In this document: piece after piece, positions 44,654-57,836 of the stretch
How the letters are laid out: every line of letters begins with the position of its first letter
How positions within the stretch are numbered: position 1 is the stretch's first letter
NCBI RefSeq assembly: GCF_022376445.1
Contig: NW_025955087.1
Span: 57,275 to 121,274 of the forward strand
DNA: 64,000 nucleotides
Direction: 5' to 3'
DNA from: Fomitopsis serialis
Lineage: Eukaryota > Basidiomycota > Agaricomycetes > Polyporales > Fomitopsidaceae
Program-made: the position numbers and the translations under genes
The notes under the pieces: model-generated
Told to the model about the DNA's origin: nothing
What the model saw: the letters and a program-made list of their open reading frames with translations, nothing else
The model's database searches: none

Positions 44654-47600
44654 ATGCTCGGAATCTGTGGGCCGCTGAGGACGCGGTCGGTGGTGAGGAT
44701 GCTGCGGCCGACAGCGGCAAGACCACCAATGCGACTACCATGCCGGGCTGCATTCGCGCAGAGGTTGCTCACCACGTCTCAATCCTCCCCGACGTCTCAG
44801 TCGACGAATAATCCTGCAACACCATCGCAGTCCGACTCCCCTTCAAATAAACCGCATACACCACCTCCATTACCTACCGAACCTCCGGCGCCGAAAACCT
44901 CGGTCCTCTCGCGCGTCCTGCCCGCGTCGCTTGCGGAGTCAGGCAAGACCGCCTCATCCTTCCGCAAGATTGTCGCGCTCGCAAAGCCCGAGCGCAAGCC
45001 GCTCGCAATCTCTATAGGGCTGCTAGTCATCTCGAGCTCAGTCTCGATGAGTATACCGTTCACGGTTGGACGGCTCATCGACTTCTTCACGTCTCCACTA
45101 CCGGTGCGTCATACATTGCAGGTCCCCGAGCCACTCGCCGCGTATGAGAGCTCTTCGGAGTAACCGGTAGCTGTGACACTTGTTGTATGGCGTGTGAGCT
45201 TTCAGCAGTACACCCAGCGGTGCGTACATACGGAGCTCTTTCGCATCAGCAACCTACGCGGTATGCGCGTGCGCCATTTGAAAGGACCGCGATCTTTATT
45301 CATGTCGACTCGCCGACTTGGGCTCTCTTCCGTGGTGGCGGCTCCGGGTACTTGCACCGTTCCTCGAAATGCACTTGCTTACTTACATGTATCGCTTGTG
45401 CATACAGCAAATCCCTTTCGGTCTGACTCTGGGTTCAGCTTCGGCATTGCTGTTTGCGATGTTCACGGTTGGCGCGGCGGCGAATGCGGGACGTGCTATG
45501 CTTATGCGGTTATCAGGTCAACACCTTTCGGGCAGTCATGGTCTGCTGAGTGCTGAATGTCCTTTCCAGGTCAACGGATCGTGGCACGACTTCGCGAGCG
45601 CATGTATGGTGCTGCACTACAACAGGAAGTCGAATACGTTGAACGCGGAGAAGGAGATGTCCTCAGTCGACTAAGTGTGGATTCTAACGTTGTTGGTGAC
45701 AGGTATGTCAATGTCATTCATCTGGTTCGTTCCGGTGGTCCATAACCGGACAAGGCGGCACAAGCACTAAAGACGGAAATGCGTGCCAAATTCTCAGTCG
45801 TTTTGCATCTTCGTCATGAAGGAAGTAGCTCAACTGATCCACAGTCTGACCCAGAACCTCTCGGATGGCTTACGGTCAATAATCATGTCTTCCGCCGGCT
45901 GTAGGTTTCCCTCGATCATGAGCACCACATATATCTGAGCACAGGACAGTGGGGGCGATGTTCTACATCTCACCGAAGCTGACGTTCCTCATGCTTGCGA
46001 TTGTCCCTCCCGTATCTCTTGGTGTCGTACGTGCACTTCATTGTTTCGGGCGATCACACCCTTAGATTATAGGGGCGAGTAGGTCTTCTACGGTAGATAC
46101 CTGAAGCGGCTGTCCACGAGGACGCAAGAGGCCCTCGGCGAGATGACGAAGGTGCTTGCTCTGAGCAGCCCGCATAACTTCTGTCTCCTGACGTCATCCT
46201 ACTCGTGACAGGTCGCGCAAGAATCACTCTCGGCACTGCGTACTGTGCAGGCGTATAACGCCGTCCCGCATGAGCAACGGAAGTTCCACGAGAAGGTCGG
46301 AGATGTCCTCGCTCTCGCGCGCAAGGAGGCCATCGCGTCTGGGATCTTCTTCGGTAGTACGGGATGGAGCGGGAACGTGACACTACTGGGTTTACTTGGT
46401 TTTGGTCAGTGCTGCTGCGCGATTCACGACTGAACATTGCTTGACTTGATGTTATACGCAGGCGGAACGATGGTCTCACAGGGTCAAATCTCGGTCGGTG
46501 ACTTGACGAGTTTGTTGCTATACACTGTTTATGTCGGCAGTGGCCTGCAGATGCTTACGTACGTACCTCCTTCCCTCCGTAGTTCTCCCATACTCACTTC
46601 TCTCCCAGATCGTTCTTTGTATGTTCGTATCGCTCCTCCATGCCAGCTACAACCTGACGCGAGGCTTGGACAGACATCGATCATGCGTGGCGTCGGCGCC
46701 GGAGAGCGCATCTTCGAGCTCCTGGACCGCCATCCTGCCATCCCGCCGTATACAGGTGCGGCAGTGGACCCGACCCGACGCGGTCCTGTGCGCTTTGAGG
46801 GCGTGTACTTCCAATACCCGAGCCGGCCGGGCGTGGAGATTCTGAAGAATCTCGAGCTTGAGGTCAAGGTTGGCGAGAGCGTCGCGCTTGTGTGAGTTGT
46901 CGCTCGGCTGCGTCAAAGTGAGTATGCGAAGAGTCAGCTGACGTGACTCTCGTTGCAGGGGTCGGAGTGGCAGCGGCAAGTCATCGGTCAACGCGCTGTT
47001 GCTGCGGTACTACGATCCTGCCAAGGGCAAAGTCACTTTTGATGGTCAAGGTCTGGCGATTTCTCGTAGTTCTGATGACATGTACACTTACTGTATATCG
47101 TTCTCAGACATCCGCGAATTCAACCCAGCCTCGTGGCGCAATATTATGGGGGTCGTACCGCAGGTCAGTATTCGCCAAGACATTCCCCAGAGAGGATCAC
47201 TCATGGTCTCTGTAGGATCCCGTATTGTTCACTGGCACCATCGCTTCCAACATCGCATACGGCAATGAGACTGCGACACGCGAACAGATCGAAGCGGCCG
47301 CACGCGAGGCGAACTGCGAGTTCATTTGGGGTATGCCAAAGGGCTTTGACACAGAAAGTACGTAATCCCTTTGGCTTCGCAAACATGCGCCCTGACGAAG
47401 ACGCGCAGTTGGGCGTCTCAGCTTGAGCGGTGGGCAGAGGCAGCGACTGGCTATTGCGCGAGCACTGCTGAAGAAACCGGCCATCCTCGCTCTAGACGAG
47501 GCGACGAGCTCCTTGGACGCTACTTCCGAGCACCGGGTACGTCGAGGTTTCATCGAGGTGACACCGACTGACGCGCACATCTCCCAGGTGAATGACGCGA

Positions 47601-47992
47601 TAGACAAGATCTTGCGGTCCAGACAAACGACCTGCCTTATCGTGGCACATCGCCTGTCCACAATCGCCCGCGCCGAAAAGATTGTTGTCCTCGAAGGTCC
47701 GTAGCGCGATCGCCAGCCCTCCTATTACGGCTGATAGAGTTTGCGCATGTTCAGACGGCCACGTTGTGGAGGCAGGGACGTACAGGCAATTGGTAGGAGC
47801 CTCGTTCCCGCAGCTTTTGTGGTCACCTTCCTGATCGTTATCCCACAGGTGAATAGGGAAGGGTCGAGATTCCGCGCACTCATGGCCGCGCAGCTGAGTG
47901 CCGCGGCAGGCGATACGCCAGCGGAGTTGCCCGCGGGAGAGGGATCGCATGATTCCCAAGAGCAGCGACCTCAGCCCCAGGCGCAGCTCTGA
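44654..47992 (+). CDS. Mitochondrial ABC half-transporter, ABCB / Mdl1-like, 706 aa
   Basis: Seventeen exons: 44654-45103, 45408-45516, 45570-45702, 45845-45900, 45950-46026, 46083-46151, 46212-46404, 46462-46558, 46609-46618, 46674-46891, 46959-47050, 47108-47163, 47216-47357, 47409-47536, 47588-47696, 47755-47792, 47849-47992. All in phase; exon 9 is 10 nt, and intron 1 (304 nt) is unusually long. A Ser/Pro-rich presequence with [16 protein letters not shown] suggests mitochondrial import. The membrane domain includes [16 protein letters not shown] and [20 protein letters not shown]. The nucleotide-binding domain has Walker [11 protein letters not shown]-loop VVPQDPVLF, signature LSGGQRQRL, Walker [13 protein letters not shown] and H-loop IVAHRLST. 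A half-transporter that dimerises in the inner membrane; Mdl1 exports peptides from the matrix. Confidence 0.94.
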
Positions 47993-48502
47993 AGCGGAAG
48001 GGTAACCTCTGCTTGTTTGTCGTACGTAACATTTGTCGCCACTCTTCGGACAAATGCGCGAGAACGGAAAGGGTATTGTATCGCTTATCAGTAATGTTGT
48101 ATCTAGACGCAGATTAGACCGCTGCATGCGTTCAGTCTTGCAGGCAATCAGCACACTTCGCGAGGTAATCGGAGCGTCAGGTGAGCGGGGTGTTGTAGAC
48201 TCACGGCGATGGATGCGATTTCGTGACTTCGCATCTACCGCTTGGGAAGACGCCGCGGGCCATGCGGTTTACGCATTGTTTCGAGCGTGTGAGCAGGGTA
48301 CGATATTGTGAGTAGACCCCAGCATACATATGGGTCTCTGACTTCGGTGAGGAATTTGCGTCCGGGTCCGTCTGAGACTTTTATGAGCCCCCAAGCCTGG
48401 CCCACAGCGAGTACCAACAGTCTCTTTAATCTCATCACTTCCTCTATTAGACCCGCATCTAACACGTCTCAGCGTTCGCCGTCTAACACAAGAGATAGCA
48501 AT
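47993..48502. other. Intergenic, 510 bp
   Basis: Downstream of the ABC transporter. An in-frame upstream ATG near 48383 could extend the next gene, so its 5' end may lie here. Nothing else seen. Confidence 0.45.
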
Positions 48503-49693
48503 ATGGCGTCCAAAACCCCCGCAAAGCTCCCGACAGCAACAAGACATAATAAACAGGACAACAAGGCAAAGCAGGGGCCGCAGCCCAAGGCCGGGTCGAC
48601 TCCCTCGTCATCCCAAATGTCGGACAGGACGAGCATGGCAAGCGCAATGAGCGAAATCACGACATTGGCAGCAACGGATATCGTGGATAACACTCGAAGT
48701 TCTCTGGGCCAGTTAGGTGTTCGTCACACTTCATGTTCAATGTTTCTTGCTCGCTGAATGGTCGACGGTCGCGTTGTCTGTCGCTCATCCCGCGATCAGC
48801 AAACATTTGACAAACTTGCAGAGCAAATGACCAGCATTGCACGGTTGGGCGAAGAGCTCGAGACCACCTCGATCATCAACAGGTGCGTGAAGACGGCGCT
48901 GTCTTGCAGAACCTTCATGATGGGTAGATAGCTTGAAGGAAGTTATGGATGCTCAAGATGAAAAGCTGGGCGAGGACATTGCGGGGATCAAAGGTCGGTA
49001 TCTCGTGATGTGCTAGTGTGAATGAATGAAGTAACAGTTTGCACAGCTCTACAGGAGACCGTCCTCAAAACGGACGTCATCGAACATTTGAGGACGGCTG
49101 GTGTGTATCCCATCCTCGAAGCGTGTACATACCCTGATTCATTGTGTAGTCGAAACACTTGTGTCTGAGATGATCGATGAACTCGTCAAGGAGCAGGTCG
49201 AACTGCTACTTCCGCAGCATGTTCCGCAGGCGCTCGTTGCCGAGCTTCAGTCTCACAAGCTAGAGTTGGCTGAGGTCGAACGGAACCTGCACAACTCGTC
49301 AGTGGCTGTATATTCGCTTATGTTTGTTGACCTGAAATTCCACTGCTGCTCGCAGCGAGAGCCGACGCCTGAATGCGCAAATACGGACATCTGGTCTAGA
49401 TGATCCGTTGAGCACGATCTACAAAAACGACGGCACGGCGAGCAGGCACTTCCCTGAGAATCTTCAAGCTCTACTAGGAATGGATGGTATGACCGTTTCA
49501 CTTACTTTACGCGCAGCTAAGCCGAATAATTGCATCGACAGACAAATTCATTAAAGCAATGATGCGCGATTATCAGCTAGCTGATATCTCCGACTCGCGA
49601 GAGAAGAACACGAACCGTCTCATGCAGTTCTTCGGAATATCTTACCAGCTGGTGCGCAGCCCGGTAACTCCCCGCCCTCGCAATGTGTCTTGA
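48503..49693 (+). CDS. Unrecognised coiled-coil protein, 273 aa
   Basis: Seven exons (48503-48716, 48822-48882, 48932-48993, 49047-49100, 49150-49297, 49356-49486, 49542-49693) with consistent phases, which argues for a real gene. The first 70 residues are Ser/Thr/Lys-rich and disordered (MASKTPAKLPTATRHNKQDN). A central helical part (MTSIARLGEELETTS, VSEMIDELVKEQVELLLPQH, LELAEVERNLHNSESRRL) is predicted coiled coil. The last third contains IYKNDGTASRHFPENLQALL and LMQFFGISYQL, which looks like a conserved short domain. I do not recognise the family. The start is uncertain: a longer form with an ATG near 48383 is possible. Confidence 0.65.
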
Positions 49694-51261
49694 CCACCCT
49701 TCCAATCATATTCCCTTGTATCCCTCCAACGCCGGTCTTCACGCTCGCTTCCATCTCCGCCGCCGATACCTAACATAGGTCCCGGCTCGCGCAGGTGGGA
49801 ACGTCCTGGTACAGATCAGCTCGTCGAGGGTGATGTAGGTTCTGGCGGACTTTTCGCTGTCGCACTCAGGCCTTGTAAATAGTATCAAGCGCATTGGCAA
49901 ACCTCACGATTCACGACCATCACTCTCATTGACGGAGACGGTTATTTGACTGATTCAAGGTAGATCGACAGGCTATACATTGTATGTACACTCTGGCTCG
50001 TCTGACAATACGCCCGTTCGGCGTTCTGTCAATACTGACTCAATTGCGTGCCGGCATATCGCAGCTCACCAACAACGAGCGGTAGAGCGAGCCTAGGTAT
50101 GGGTTGTGGGACTGAACGGATGTATATCATGGAATTGCGTTCAGCAAGCCGGGGATACTGGCTCGAGATACCTGTGGATGGAGTTCGAAGTGGCAACTGG
50201 ACGGTTCAGAGGGTCGCAGCCAGTGTCAGCGAGACGGCATGAAGGTGAGAGTATAGACGAAATTGGCAAGACTTATGGCTCACTCTCTGACTTACGTGTA
50301 TGCAAATGACGAAGGGCACATTCAAGCGCGTGTTGGGCTGGAACAGCAGCGTGCCACCGCGGGCCGCTGGGGCCTATAACGCAGCCCCCTGCGGCTTTAC
50401 GAGAGCGTTGCATTCCGTGCGGCATCTCGGACAAGGTAAAGCTGTGTTACTTCTATGCTTCGGCTGGGAAGGCTGCAGTGCGAAAAATGGAACTGCAGAG
50501 TATAAGACGATCGGTTCCTCCGCCGACATGAATCGGAGATGTTACGGTTCCGATTCAGGGCCCCCTGTTGGTAACTGGTAAGTGCTCCACTGTTTGCAGA
50601 GGACTTTTTAAATAACTCACAAGGCAGTCGCGCTTGACTAGTACCTTTCTACCCGGGCCTTGTTCGTGCGGTAAATACAAGATGAGGCCTGGGAAAGGCG
50701 CTGCCAGTGTGGCACTGGCATATGTCATGGCGTCGACAGTGACAGCACTATGCGGTCAGTACTTACTTGTTCTGTTACGTCGTCCGTAGCATATCCCAGT
50801 GCATTGCCCTGTCATGTCTTCTCGGGTTTCGCATGATATATATGTCATAGGTCGTGCGTTCGACCTTGCAACCCAGCGACCTTTGGTCTTTACCCTTCCC
50901 TCCGAGTCACCCTGCTCCTCTCTCTGATCCTTAGGTAGACGCATCAATTGGAATCGGTGAGAAACTCGTCCTCGGAAGCAAACATCACTGATCTGAATGC
51001 GTACGCTGGCCGAATCCGGTGTATCACAGGCTAGTAGGCCAGCGAAATACGCGTGTCACCAATTCACCTCGACGAGGTTCGCCGATCCCTGTGCTGTCAG
51101 TGAGGCTCCTGTGTCGTCGACACTCACCTCGTTCGCCTTGGCTTGCGATATCTTGACAAGTCACTAGTAGCTCTGGCTTTTTTCCCGGTTCCTGAGTGAG
51201 TAGTTCTCCTCTTACGGCAGCAGACGAACACTAAACCGTTCGAAGTCACCCACAGCATACC
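49694..51261. other. Intergenic, 1.57 kb
   Basis: Largest gap in this part. Overlapping plus-strand frames at 50106-50309 and 50300-50581 could be fragments of an unrecognised gene, but no motif or convincing splice structure was found. A 24-residue signal-peptide-like start at 50682 is noted among rejected items. Confidence 0.45.
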
Positions 51262-52574
51262 ATGGATACTCTTGATTCGACCTCTGCTTATGCCTCTGAC
51301 ATGGCGCATGGAATACACGGCAACGTAGACTGGGATCTATACTACTGGGCTCCCATCCCCAGCAGATACATCTTATTCCCTCTTCCGCGACGTCTCTCAG
51401 CGCGAGTTTCTCTCGACGTATTATACAACATCGTGGACAACCTCGATTCTGAAGTGGATCGCTCGTCAGTCGCACTCGTCTGCAGAGACTGGTACGAACA
51501 TTTCGGATATATCCGCTACCGGGACCTCTGCATCCGTAGTCGACGGGGTCTCAACCTTCTACTCGACACCTCCCTGGACAGCGGGCGGATGAAGCGGAGA
51601 CTTGATAACACTACGACGCTCCGGATACACCAGCACGATGGAGACTCGAAAGCCTCCTACTACGATGCCGTACCTTTGACTCTTGCGACTCGCATGCCGG
51701 CCGTGCGCAGCCTTGTCTTCCACGGATGCATACGGCCCCACATGCACCCCAGTTTTGCTAGGAATCTACATCTATTCAGGCGCATTTCCAGCCTGGAGCT
51801 CTCGTCCTTCGCCCTAGAGAATTTCGGCGAACTGCGCCGCATCATCGTTGCATGTCCACGACTGGACACATTGATTCTGCGTGACGGAAAATGCGTGGCA
51901 TCTCGCCCGCCTTCCCCGACGACTCTCGCACAACCCATACAACGGCAACAACGGCAGAAGTGTACCCTTCAACTCCGACACCTCGAGCTAAGCCGACTAG
52001 ACTTCGCTTTATCGACCGCTCTCGTAGACTGGCTTGTAATGGCTGGTCCGGTATGCTGTGAGGGCATAACGGACCTAGCCGTTACAGAGGTCACTGGTCC
52101 AGTAAGCCTGCTGTGGACGGAACTTCTGCAAGCGATCGGTCCCTCTCTGGAGGCCCTACATTTGGTCTGTGCTCGAGGCCGAGGTGCGTCGCCTAGTTTC
52201 ACGCACGCCAACATCATTTTCATCCCACCATTCCAGGCTGCAAAACAGCCGACGAGCTGGCTCTCAGCCTAGCGTCGAACCCGAACCTGCGACGTCTGGA
52301 AATCCAGATCGAGCCGGATTACAACGATTTCACGGACATGCTCAGTCCGGAGGAACTTGACGATGGATTCCCGAGGACCTCGGGCTGGTGGCCCATATTC
52401 AAGACGGTCCCGCGGGTCGCACAGGCGGACATCGAAGTCAAGTTCACCCGAACGGTGTGGGACGCGTTCGCCAGAAGTTACTCAAGGCCGGTCAGCAAAA
52501 TCATACATAGTCGCTCTCACAGTCCGCTCGAGGAATTCGTCCGAGTCGGTCGAGCAAGGACCAGCGGTGAGTAA
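51262..52574 (+). CDS. F-box-like protein with leucine-rich region, 419 aa
   Basis: Two exons (51262-52183 and 52237-52574). Residues 35-85 (LPRRLSARVSLDVLYNIVDN then DRSSVALVCRDWYEH) fit the F-box-like pattern common in agaricomycetes. The rest has loose leucine-rich repeats (ISSLELSSFALENFGELRRI, CPRLDTLILRDGK, LRHLELSRLDFALSTALVDW). Such proteins serve as substrate adaptors of SCF ubiquitin ligases, although many fungal copies are untested. The end is either TAA at 52574 or, if the GTGAGT just before it is used as a donor, a later exon. A damaged paralogue lies at 41720-42768 on the other strand. Confidence 0.75.
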
Positions 52575-53337
52575 CACAAATCCTGGATCCCTATCTATAA
52601 CACGCACTTTTGTTGACCTCCTCCGCTTTCCTCAAGTTCCTTCCTTGCCAAAGCAGTATCCAAAGGCGGTCTCGGAAGCGCATCGCCCCGTGTTACCAGG
52701 TCCTCAACAAGACGCGCCGCAGGACGCGCCGCGGCGGTGAAAAAGATGCTGGGCGGCAGCCCGCTATTTGTCGACGCTTTCGACCGGTTCCTTTTGTAGG
52801 CATGCTTTAGAATATGTTCTGTCCGTCTCTTCTGCGTTCGCTCCAGAACCATCAAGACCGCCTGTGTTCGCTACCGTGTCATTATTTGCTACAGACTATG
52901 ATGAACGATGTTTATGTGCTTGTACTTACTAGTAGAGCAAAGCAATACATGCATTGCTAGGTCATCATTACCTGAGACACAATGAATTCCACCTAGTGAA
53001 GTGCATGTAAGTTACACCTTTCTGCGTGGTTGGTAAGGTTCTCAACTGTGATATGTTGCTGCCATCGCAAGCCAGACCAATATCGCACTTCGGGACACCA
53101 CATTGGAGGATTTAGAATTCGACGAAAGACGTCAACAGTAAGGCCTCGCACGGTCATACGACGGAAACACTGGCCTGTGCACCGAGATGCCGAACGATGA
53201 CCGAGCAACACTTCAACATCGGTCACGGAAATATGCTATATCAGATCCACGCTCATATCCAGACACCAATATGAATCGTACAGGCCGGCAGACCTCACTG
53301 ACGGGGGAGCGGAGAGGCGGAGGACATACCGTCGTAA
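52575..53337. other. Intergenic, 763 bp
   Basis: Convergent 3' ends of the F-box-like gene and the NFKBIL1-like gene. No gene seen. Confidence 0.5.
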
Positions 53338-54434
53338 CTACTTCCCGTCACCCATGAGTCCGCTGACCGCGCGCACGACGATGCCCACCGCCTCCATGAC
53401 AATCTCTCGCTCGTCTTCCGCGACAAGCTTCAATATCCGGCCCTCAAACTTGTCCGGATGAAAGCGCAGCATCGTTTCCCGTAGCTTGTCCTTCCGCTCC
53501 TTCTTCCCAGCCTCGGAGTCGTCCTGTATCAACAAGAACGCGGAGATCGTCTCAACGGTGAGGTCGTCCATGGTCAGCTCCTTCGTTCTCCGACCGGAGA
53601 GTTCAGGAGGTAGAACGGGCCACGGGATGTCCGCGAAACGCATTGGACTGTCCGTTCCTGCCGACGGTCCGACCAGGTCTTTCCACCGAGCGTCGTACAT
53701 GTCGCGGGCCTCTGTCACTCGCCTGCGCTCCCTGCTTCGCCGTCGCCGCCGCCGGTTCTCCTCCTCTTCACGCCCCATGCGTTTGGTCTCGCCCCGGACA
53801 GCCCGCTCGCGCGCTTTCCGGGCGGCGCGCTCCGCCTTCTGCTTCTCTTGCTCTTCATACTCTGCTGCGTGCTTCCGTCTGGACTGAGCGTGAGCACTAC
53901 ACACAAACTAGAAATACGCGCATATACGCACCTCCACATCCCTTCCCGGACCCACTCCGCATAGTCCTCATCCTCCATCACGTTCGGGTCCATGCCCCGC
54001 TCGTCGTCCATCCTGTCCATCCCACCGCCGCGCCATCTCCTTGGGATATGCGCGTAGTCATTCAAGCGCGACTCGAGCCCATCGAGCCGCTCGTCCTCCT
54101 CCAGCGCGCCGAACATCTTCTCGCGGAAGCGCGCCTCCTCGAGCTCCGCTAGGATGCGGTCGTAGTCTGGCTTATGCGCGCGGTGCGACGAGGCCGGTGG
54201 CGGTGGTGGAGGGCCATACTCGCCATCGTCGTCGTCGAAGAATACATAGGGGTAGCTTGCACCGGAGGGCGCAGAGTTGGTGTGCTGCCGCTTGCCGCTG
54301 GATGGCCCCGCCTCGTCGCTCGAGGTGTCCTCAGGTGCGGGTCGTCTTCTCTTTGAGGCTTTCCTGGCTCGGCGCAAGTCACGTTCTCGCCGTTCTGCCG
54401 GAGTCTCCTTGAGATGCAGCTTCGTGGATGGCAT
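53338..54434 (-). CDS. NFKBIL1-like (NF-kappa-B inhibitor-like) protein, 347 aa
   Basis: Two exons (54434-53932, 53878-53338) joined by a GT-AG intron, in frame. N-terminus: MPSTKLHLKETPAERRERDL, then acidic and proline-rich stretches. The middle contains DRILAELEEARFREKMFGAL and a highly charged Arg/Glu helix (about residues 170-230, ERAARKARERAVRGETKRMG). The C-terminus has ISAFLLIQ, LRETMLRFHPDKFEGRIL and VMEAVGIVVRAVSGLMG, the HPDKF-containing end that resembles NFKBIL1 homologues and, weakly, J-domain proteins. Animal NFKBIL1 is nuclear and linked to splicing; a nuclear role here is an inference. The assignment is from memory of the family and not certain. Confidence 0.6.
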
Positions 54435-55536
54435 GTACTCTGCGATGAGACGAGGTCGCGAAGTGGCGCTGGTAGTTTGCTGGTACTTAGTAGTGGTAAG
54501 TAGACTGGGTTGTAGAACTGGCGCGCGCCACTGACGGTGGTCGTCCCGGATGGCGCTCAGCGCTACAACGTTCTTCTGAACTACTTCTACTAGTACTACG
54601 GCCAACGTACGACTACAGCTTTTCGACCAGTACAGTCCTCAAGCGATTATTGTTATGTATGCGAATCATTCGGAGGCGGGAGAGATGGTCCAGCGTAAGT
54701 CGCATGGTGGCAGAGCCACCCACCTCCGCGGTCAGCACCAGTACGATAGCTGTTGGTCGTCAGCATACTCAGGCTGGAAACGGTCGTCACTGGCACAGCG
54801 TGAGTCTGAAAGCCTTCCATATGATACCTCAGCGTGTCATCTCTCACCGTACCCGACTGTTACATAGGTGTTTGATTTTAGACTGGGGTGGCCTTGACGT
54901 ACGTGAACAGCGAGCGATGACCTGCGGGACCTTGAACCCCTTTGTTGTAATTGAGTATGTCCGCTGTACTATATCATCATCTGGTATGGGCGACTGATAG
55001 ATGAGCAAGTCCTGACTCGGCGGCCATGCAAAACATATCAGAGCGGCCGCTCGCCGAGCCATTCAGTCCGAGTCAGTGAGGCCACGCTACTCCGCGGCCC
55101 TACCAGCTTCCGTTGAGTGGTATAAGCATGCTACACGGGATGCTTTGCTGCACATGTAAGAGGTTCCATATGTTTCTTCAGAACCGTGACGCTCTAGCGC
55201 ATTCTTCATCCTAGCTTTATAGGCTAGCCACATTGCATCCGTCGGTGGCCCTCATGCGTAAGGAGATAGAAGCATAATTTCGTGTGTCTCGCCAACCCTA
55301 CAGCTTCTCATACCGGCCTGTTTCCATGTGCACTCCCTTCGAATAACATAGCCTCAAGCGGCAGAAGCTCACGCGAGTGTGTTCGAGGGGCCCTAAATGT
55401 CGAGATGCAGCGGCTTGGCGGCTGTGCGCACCCTCGCGCATGTGGCTGACCGAAGTCCAGCAACCGATCAGCCGCGTTGCCCTCTCGGTGTCGATCAGCC
55501 TGTGACAGACTGAACTTCGGATTCGCCGGCGGCTGG
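54435..55536. other. Intergenic, 1.1 kb
   Basis: Divergent upstream regions of the NFKBIL1-like gene and the carboxypeptidase gene. Only short unrecognised open frames. Confidence 0.5.
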
Positions 55537-55544
55537 GTATATAA
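55537..55544 (+). promoter_or_regulatory. TATA box of the carboxypeptidase gene
   Basis: GTATATAA, 51-58 bp upstream of the ATG at 55595. Confidence 0.5.
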
Positions 55545-55594
55545 CCCAGAGTGCAGATGTCGCCGGAATCAACATCGCCAGCCGCACCCTCTCC

Positions 55595-57324
55595 ATGTTG
55601 CTCTCAGCCCTCGCCGCAGGGCTCGCTGCCCTCCCGGTGGCCCCGGCTCTGGCACGCCAAGTCCCTCACGTCAACGGCATCTATGGAGGCAGCCCCGACC
55701 AGTTTGAGGTAACGTCGACGCAGACGACATTCGGCGCAGCGACCACGGACCTGCTGCGTGTGACCGAGAACAGTGGTGTCTGTGAGACGACTCCAGATGT
55801 CTACCAGGCGTCGGGCTACGGCAACGTCAGCTCGACCGGAAGTCTGTGGTATGCTTCATTCGATCGTCTGTGCTGCACACGACTAAGTTATGACCATGGT
55901 GCAGGTTCTGGTTCTTTGAGGCCCGCAGCAACCCGGATACGGCACCTCTCACTATCTGGCTCAATGGAGGGGTAAGTGCGCGTCCGCATTGATTGTTGCT
56001 ACGGTTCTTGACACCGTGACGATCATGTATAGCCGGGGAGTTCGAGTATGGTCGGACTGTTCGACGAACATGGCCCCTGTCGTCTCAACAACGATAGTAC
56101 CGCGCTTGACTATAATCCATACTCATGGAACAATGTTTCGAACATGTGAGTTTGTAGACGTCATAGTCGTGTTGACGCCTGTTCATGCGCGTCTGCAGCA
56201 TTACATTGACCAGCCGTGGGTGTCGGTTTCTCGTACGGAGACCAAACTGTCGGCACGACTCAGGAGGCGGCTGCTGATGTGTGGACAGTGAGTGCAAGCC
56301 ACTCCTTCGCGAGCGCTTCTTACGTATTTCGCGATAGTTCCTCCAACTCTTTTTAAACGACACTCGTTTCAGCAAGTACCAAGAGAATGAGTTTGCCATC
56401 TGGACTGAGTCATATGGAGGCCACTACGGCCCTGCATTCGCTGCCCACTTCCTGCAGCAAAACGACGCGATCGCGAACGGATCCATCACTGGCACCCCCC
56501 TCAACCTGAAGTACCTCGGTGTCGGCGACGGGCTGACAGATCCGCTTTCGCAATACCCAGGCTACATCGAGTACGCCAGCGAGAACCCGTACCATCCGAC
56601 TGTCTCGCAGTCGACGGTCTCGCAGGCGTCGACGGCGTGGAACGAGTCGGGAGGGTGCAAGGACCAGATCACGGCATGCTACAACGGGGGCTCGGACGAC
56701 ACGTGCTCGACGGCGCAGTACAACTGCAACAACGACATCCTCTCGCCGCTCTCGGGCGACTACGACGTGTACTACATCCTCGCGGAGGACCCGGACGCGT
56801 ACCCGCCGGACCCGACGGACTTCCTTAACAACGCGACGTTCCAGTCGCAAATCGGCGCGGAGGCGACGTGGCAGGAGACGAACACCAACGTGTACTCGAA
56901 CTTCGCGGACACGGGCGACTGGATGCGCAACTCCCGGCCTGACCTGGAGTACGTCATCGACTCTGGCGTGCGGACCATCGTCTTCGACGGCGACGCGGTA
57001 CGTGCTCGTGCTCGCGCGAGGGAACACAAGCTGATCACCGTTCGTGTGTAGGACTACATCCTGAACTTCAAGGGTGTTGAGGCGATGGTCGCCGCGCTGC
57101 AGACCGACTTCAGCTCCGAGTTCAACCAGCTCGAGTTCACGAACTGGACCGTCAACGGCGAGCCTGCAGGGCTTTACAAAAACGCAGGCACATTCTCGTA
57201 CGTGCGCATTTTCGGCGCTGGCCACGAGGTCGCCGCGTACGACTGGGGCAACCTCGCGCGCGGGGAGGCGGCCCTGCAGATGTTTAGCCAGATCATGAGC
57301 AACTCGTCGATCTCCTCGACGTGA
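55595..57324 (+). CDS. Secreted serine carboxypeptidase (S10), with two frame breaks
   Basis: Exons: 55595-55848, 55905-55971, 56033-56145, 56199-56287, 56338-56997, 57052-57324. Signal peptide [20 protein letters not shown]. Family motifs: [40 protein letters not shown], the nucleophile in [13 protein letters not shown], Asp in VFDGDADYIL, and His in [13 protein letters not shown]. The catalytic triad is complete and exons 5-6 are open. The break is in exon 4: the sequence for YIDQP is out of phase with exon 3, and that for GVGFSYG is shifted again after 56215, as if one base were missing at the start of exon 4 and one between 56215 and 56216. Either the gene is newly inactivated or the consensus has two one-base deletions. 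Extracellular C-terminal amino acid release is the family role. Confidence 0.85.
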
Positions 57325-57836
57325 GGGGATGGGATGTGCGTACGAGGACGAAAGGACAATCTAGCGGTGTTTGCTTGCTTGTGATTGTACAGGAGACGGA
57401 CACTACATAGCCTCTCGTTGACATTTGCGTGTATGTGGATGCTTGTCGACATGACTACAAACTACTGTCGGTGTATGATTGGTGAGAAGAAAGTGAGGTC
57501 CGTTCTTCGACAGAATCGTGAGCTCGCACAGAGCTTCGCGCGAAGCAGGGGGAACCGCGGCCTTGTGCAGTCATGCAAAGGTCATCTCAAAGAAACCTTG
57601 CTTGAATGATCACGAAACAACACATTCACAGCGCACATGGAGGTGATCGCTCGTGCTCGGTCCTCGGAGCTACCTCCGGGCAAACATAAATAGTCTGGTA
57701 CAGTAGTAATACACGTAGACACAGGCTACAAGAAAGACGAAACTACCGATACACATGCTGGTGCCGTACAAACCGATGCGGAGAAAATACAATACTATGG
57801 CACAATGCATTGAGTCTATGGCAGCGCATGCGCAAA
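57325..57836. other. Intergenic, 512 bp
   Basis: Convergent 3' ends of the carboxypeptidase and the HicA-like gene. No gene seen. Confidence 0.55.

Noticed and set aside
50106..50581. Overlapping plus-strand frames as an unknown gene
   Set aside because: No motif, no consistent splice phases between the frames.
50682..50830. Possible small secreted peptide starting MRPGKGAASVALAYVMAST
   Set aside because: The leader is signal-like, but the second part depends on an arbitrary splice and has no supporting motif or promoter.
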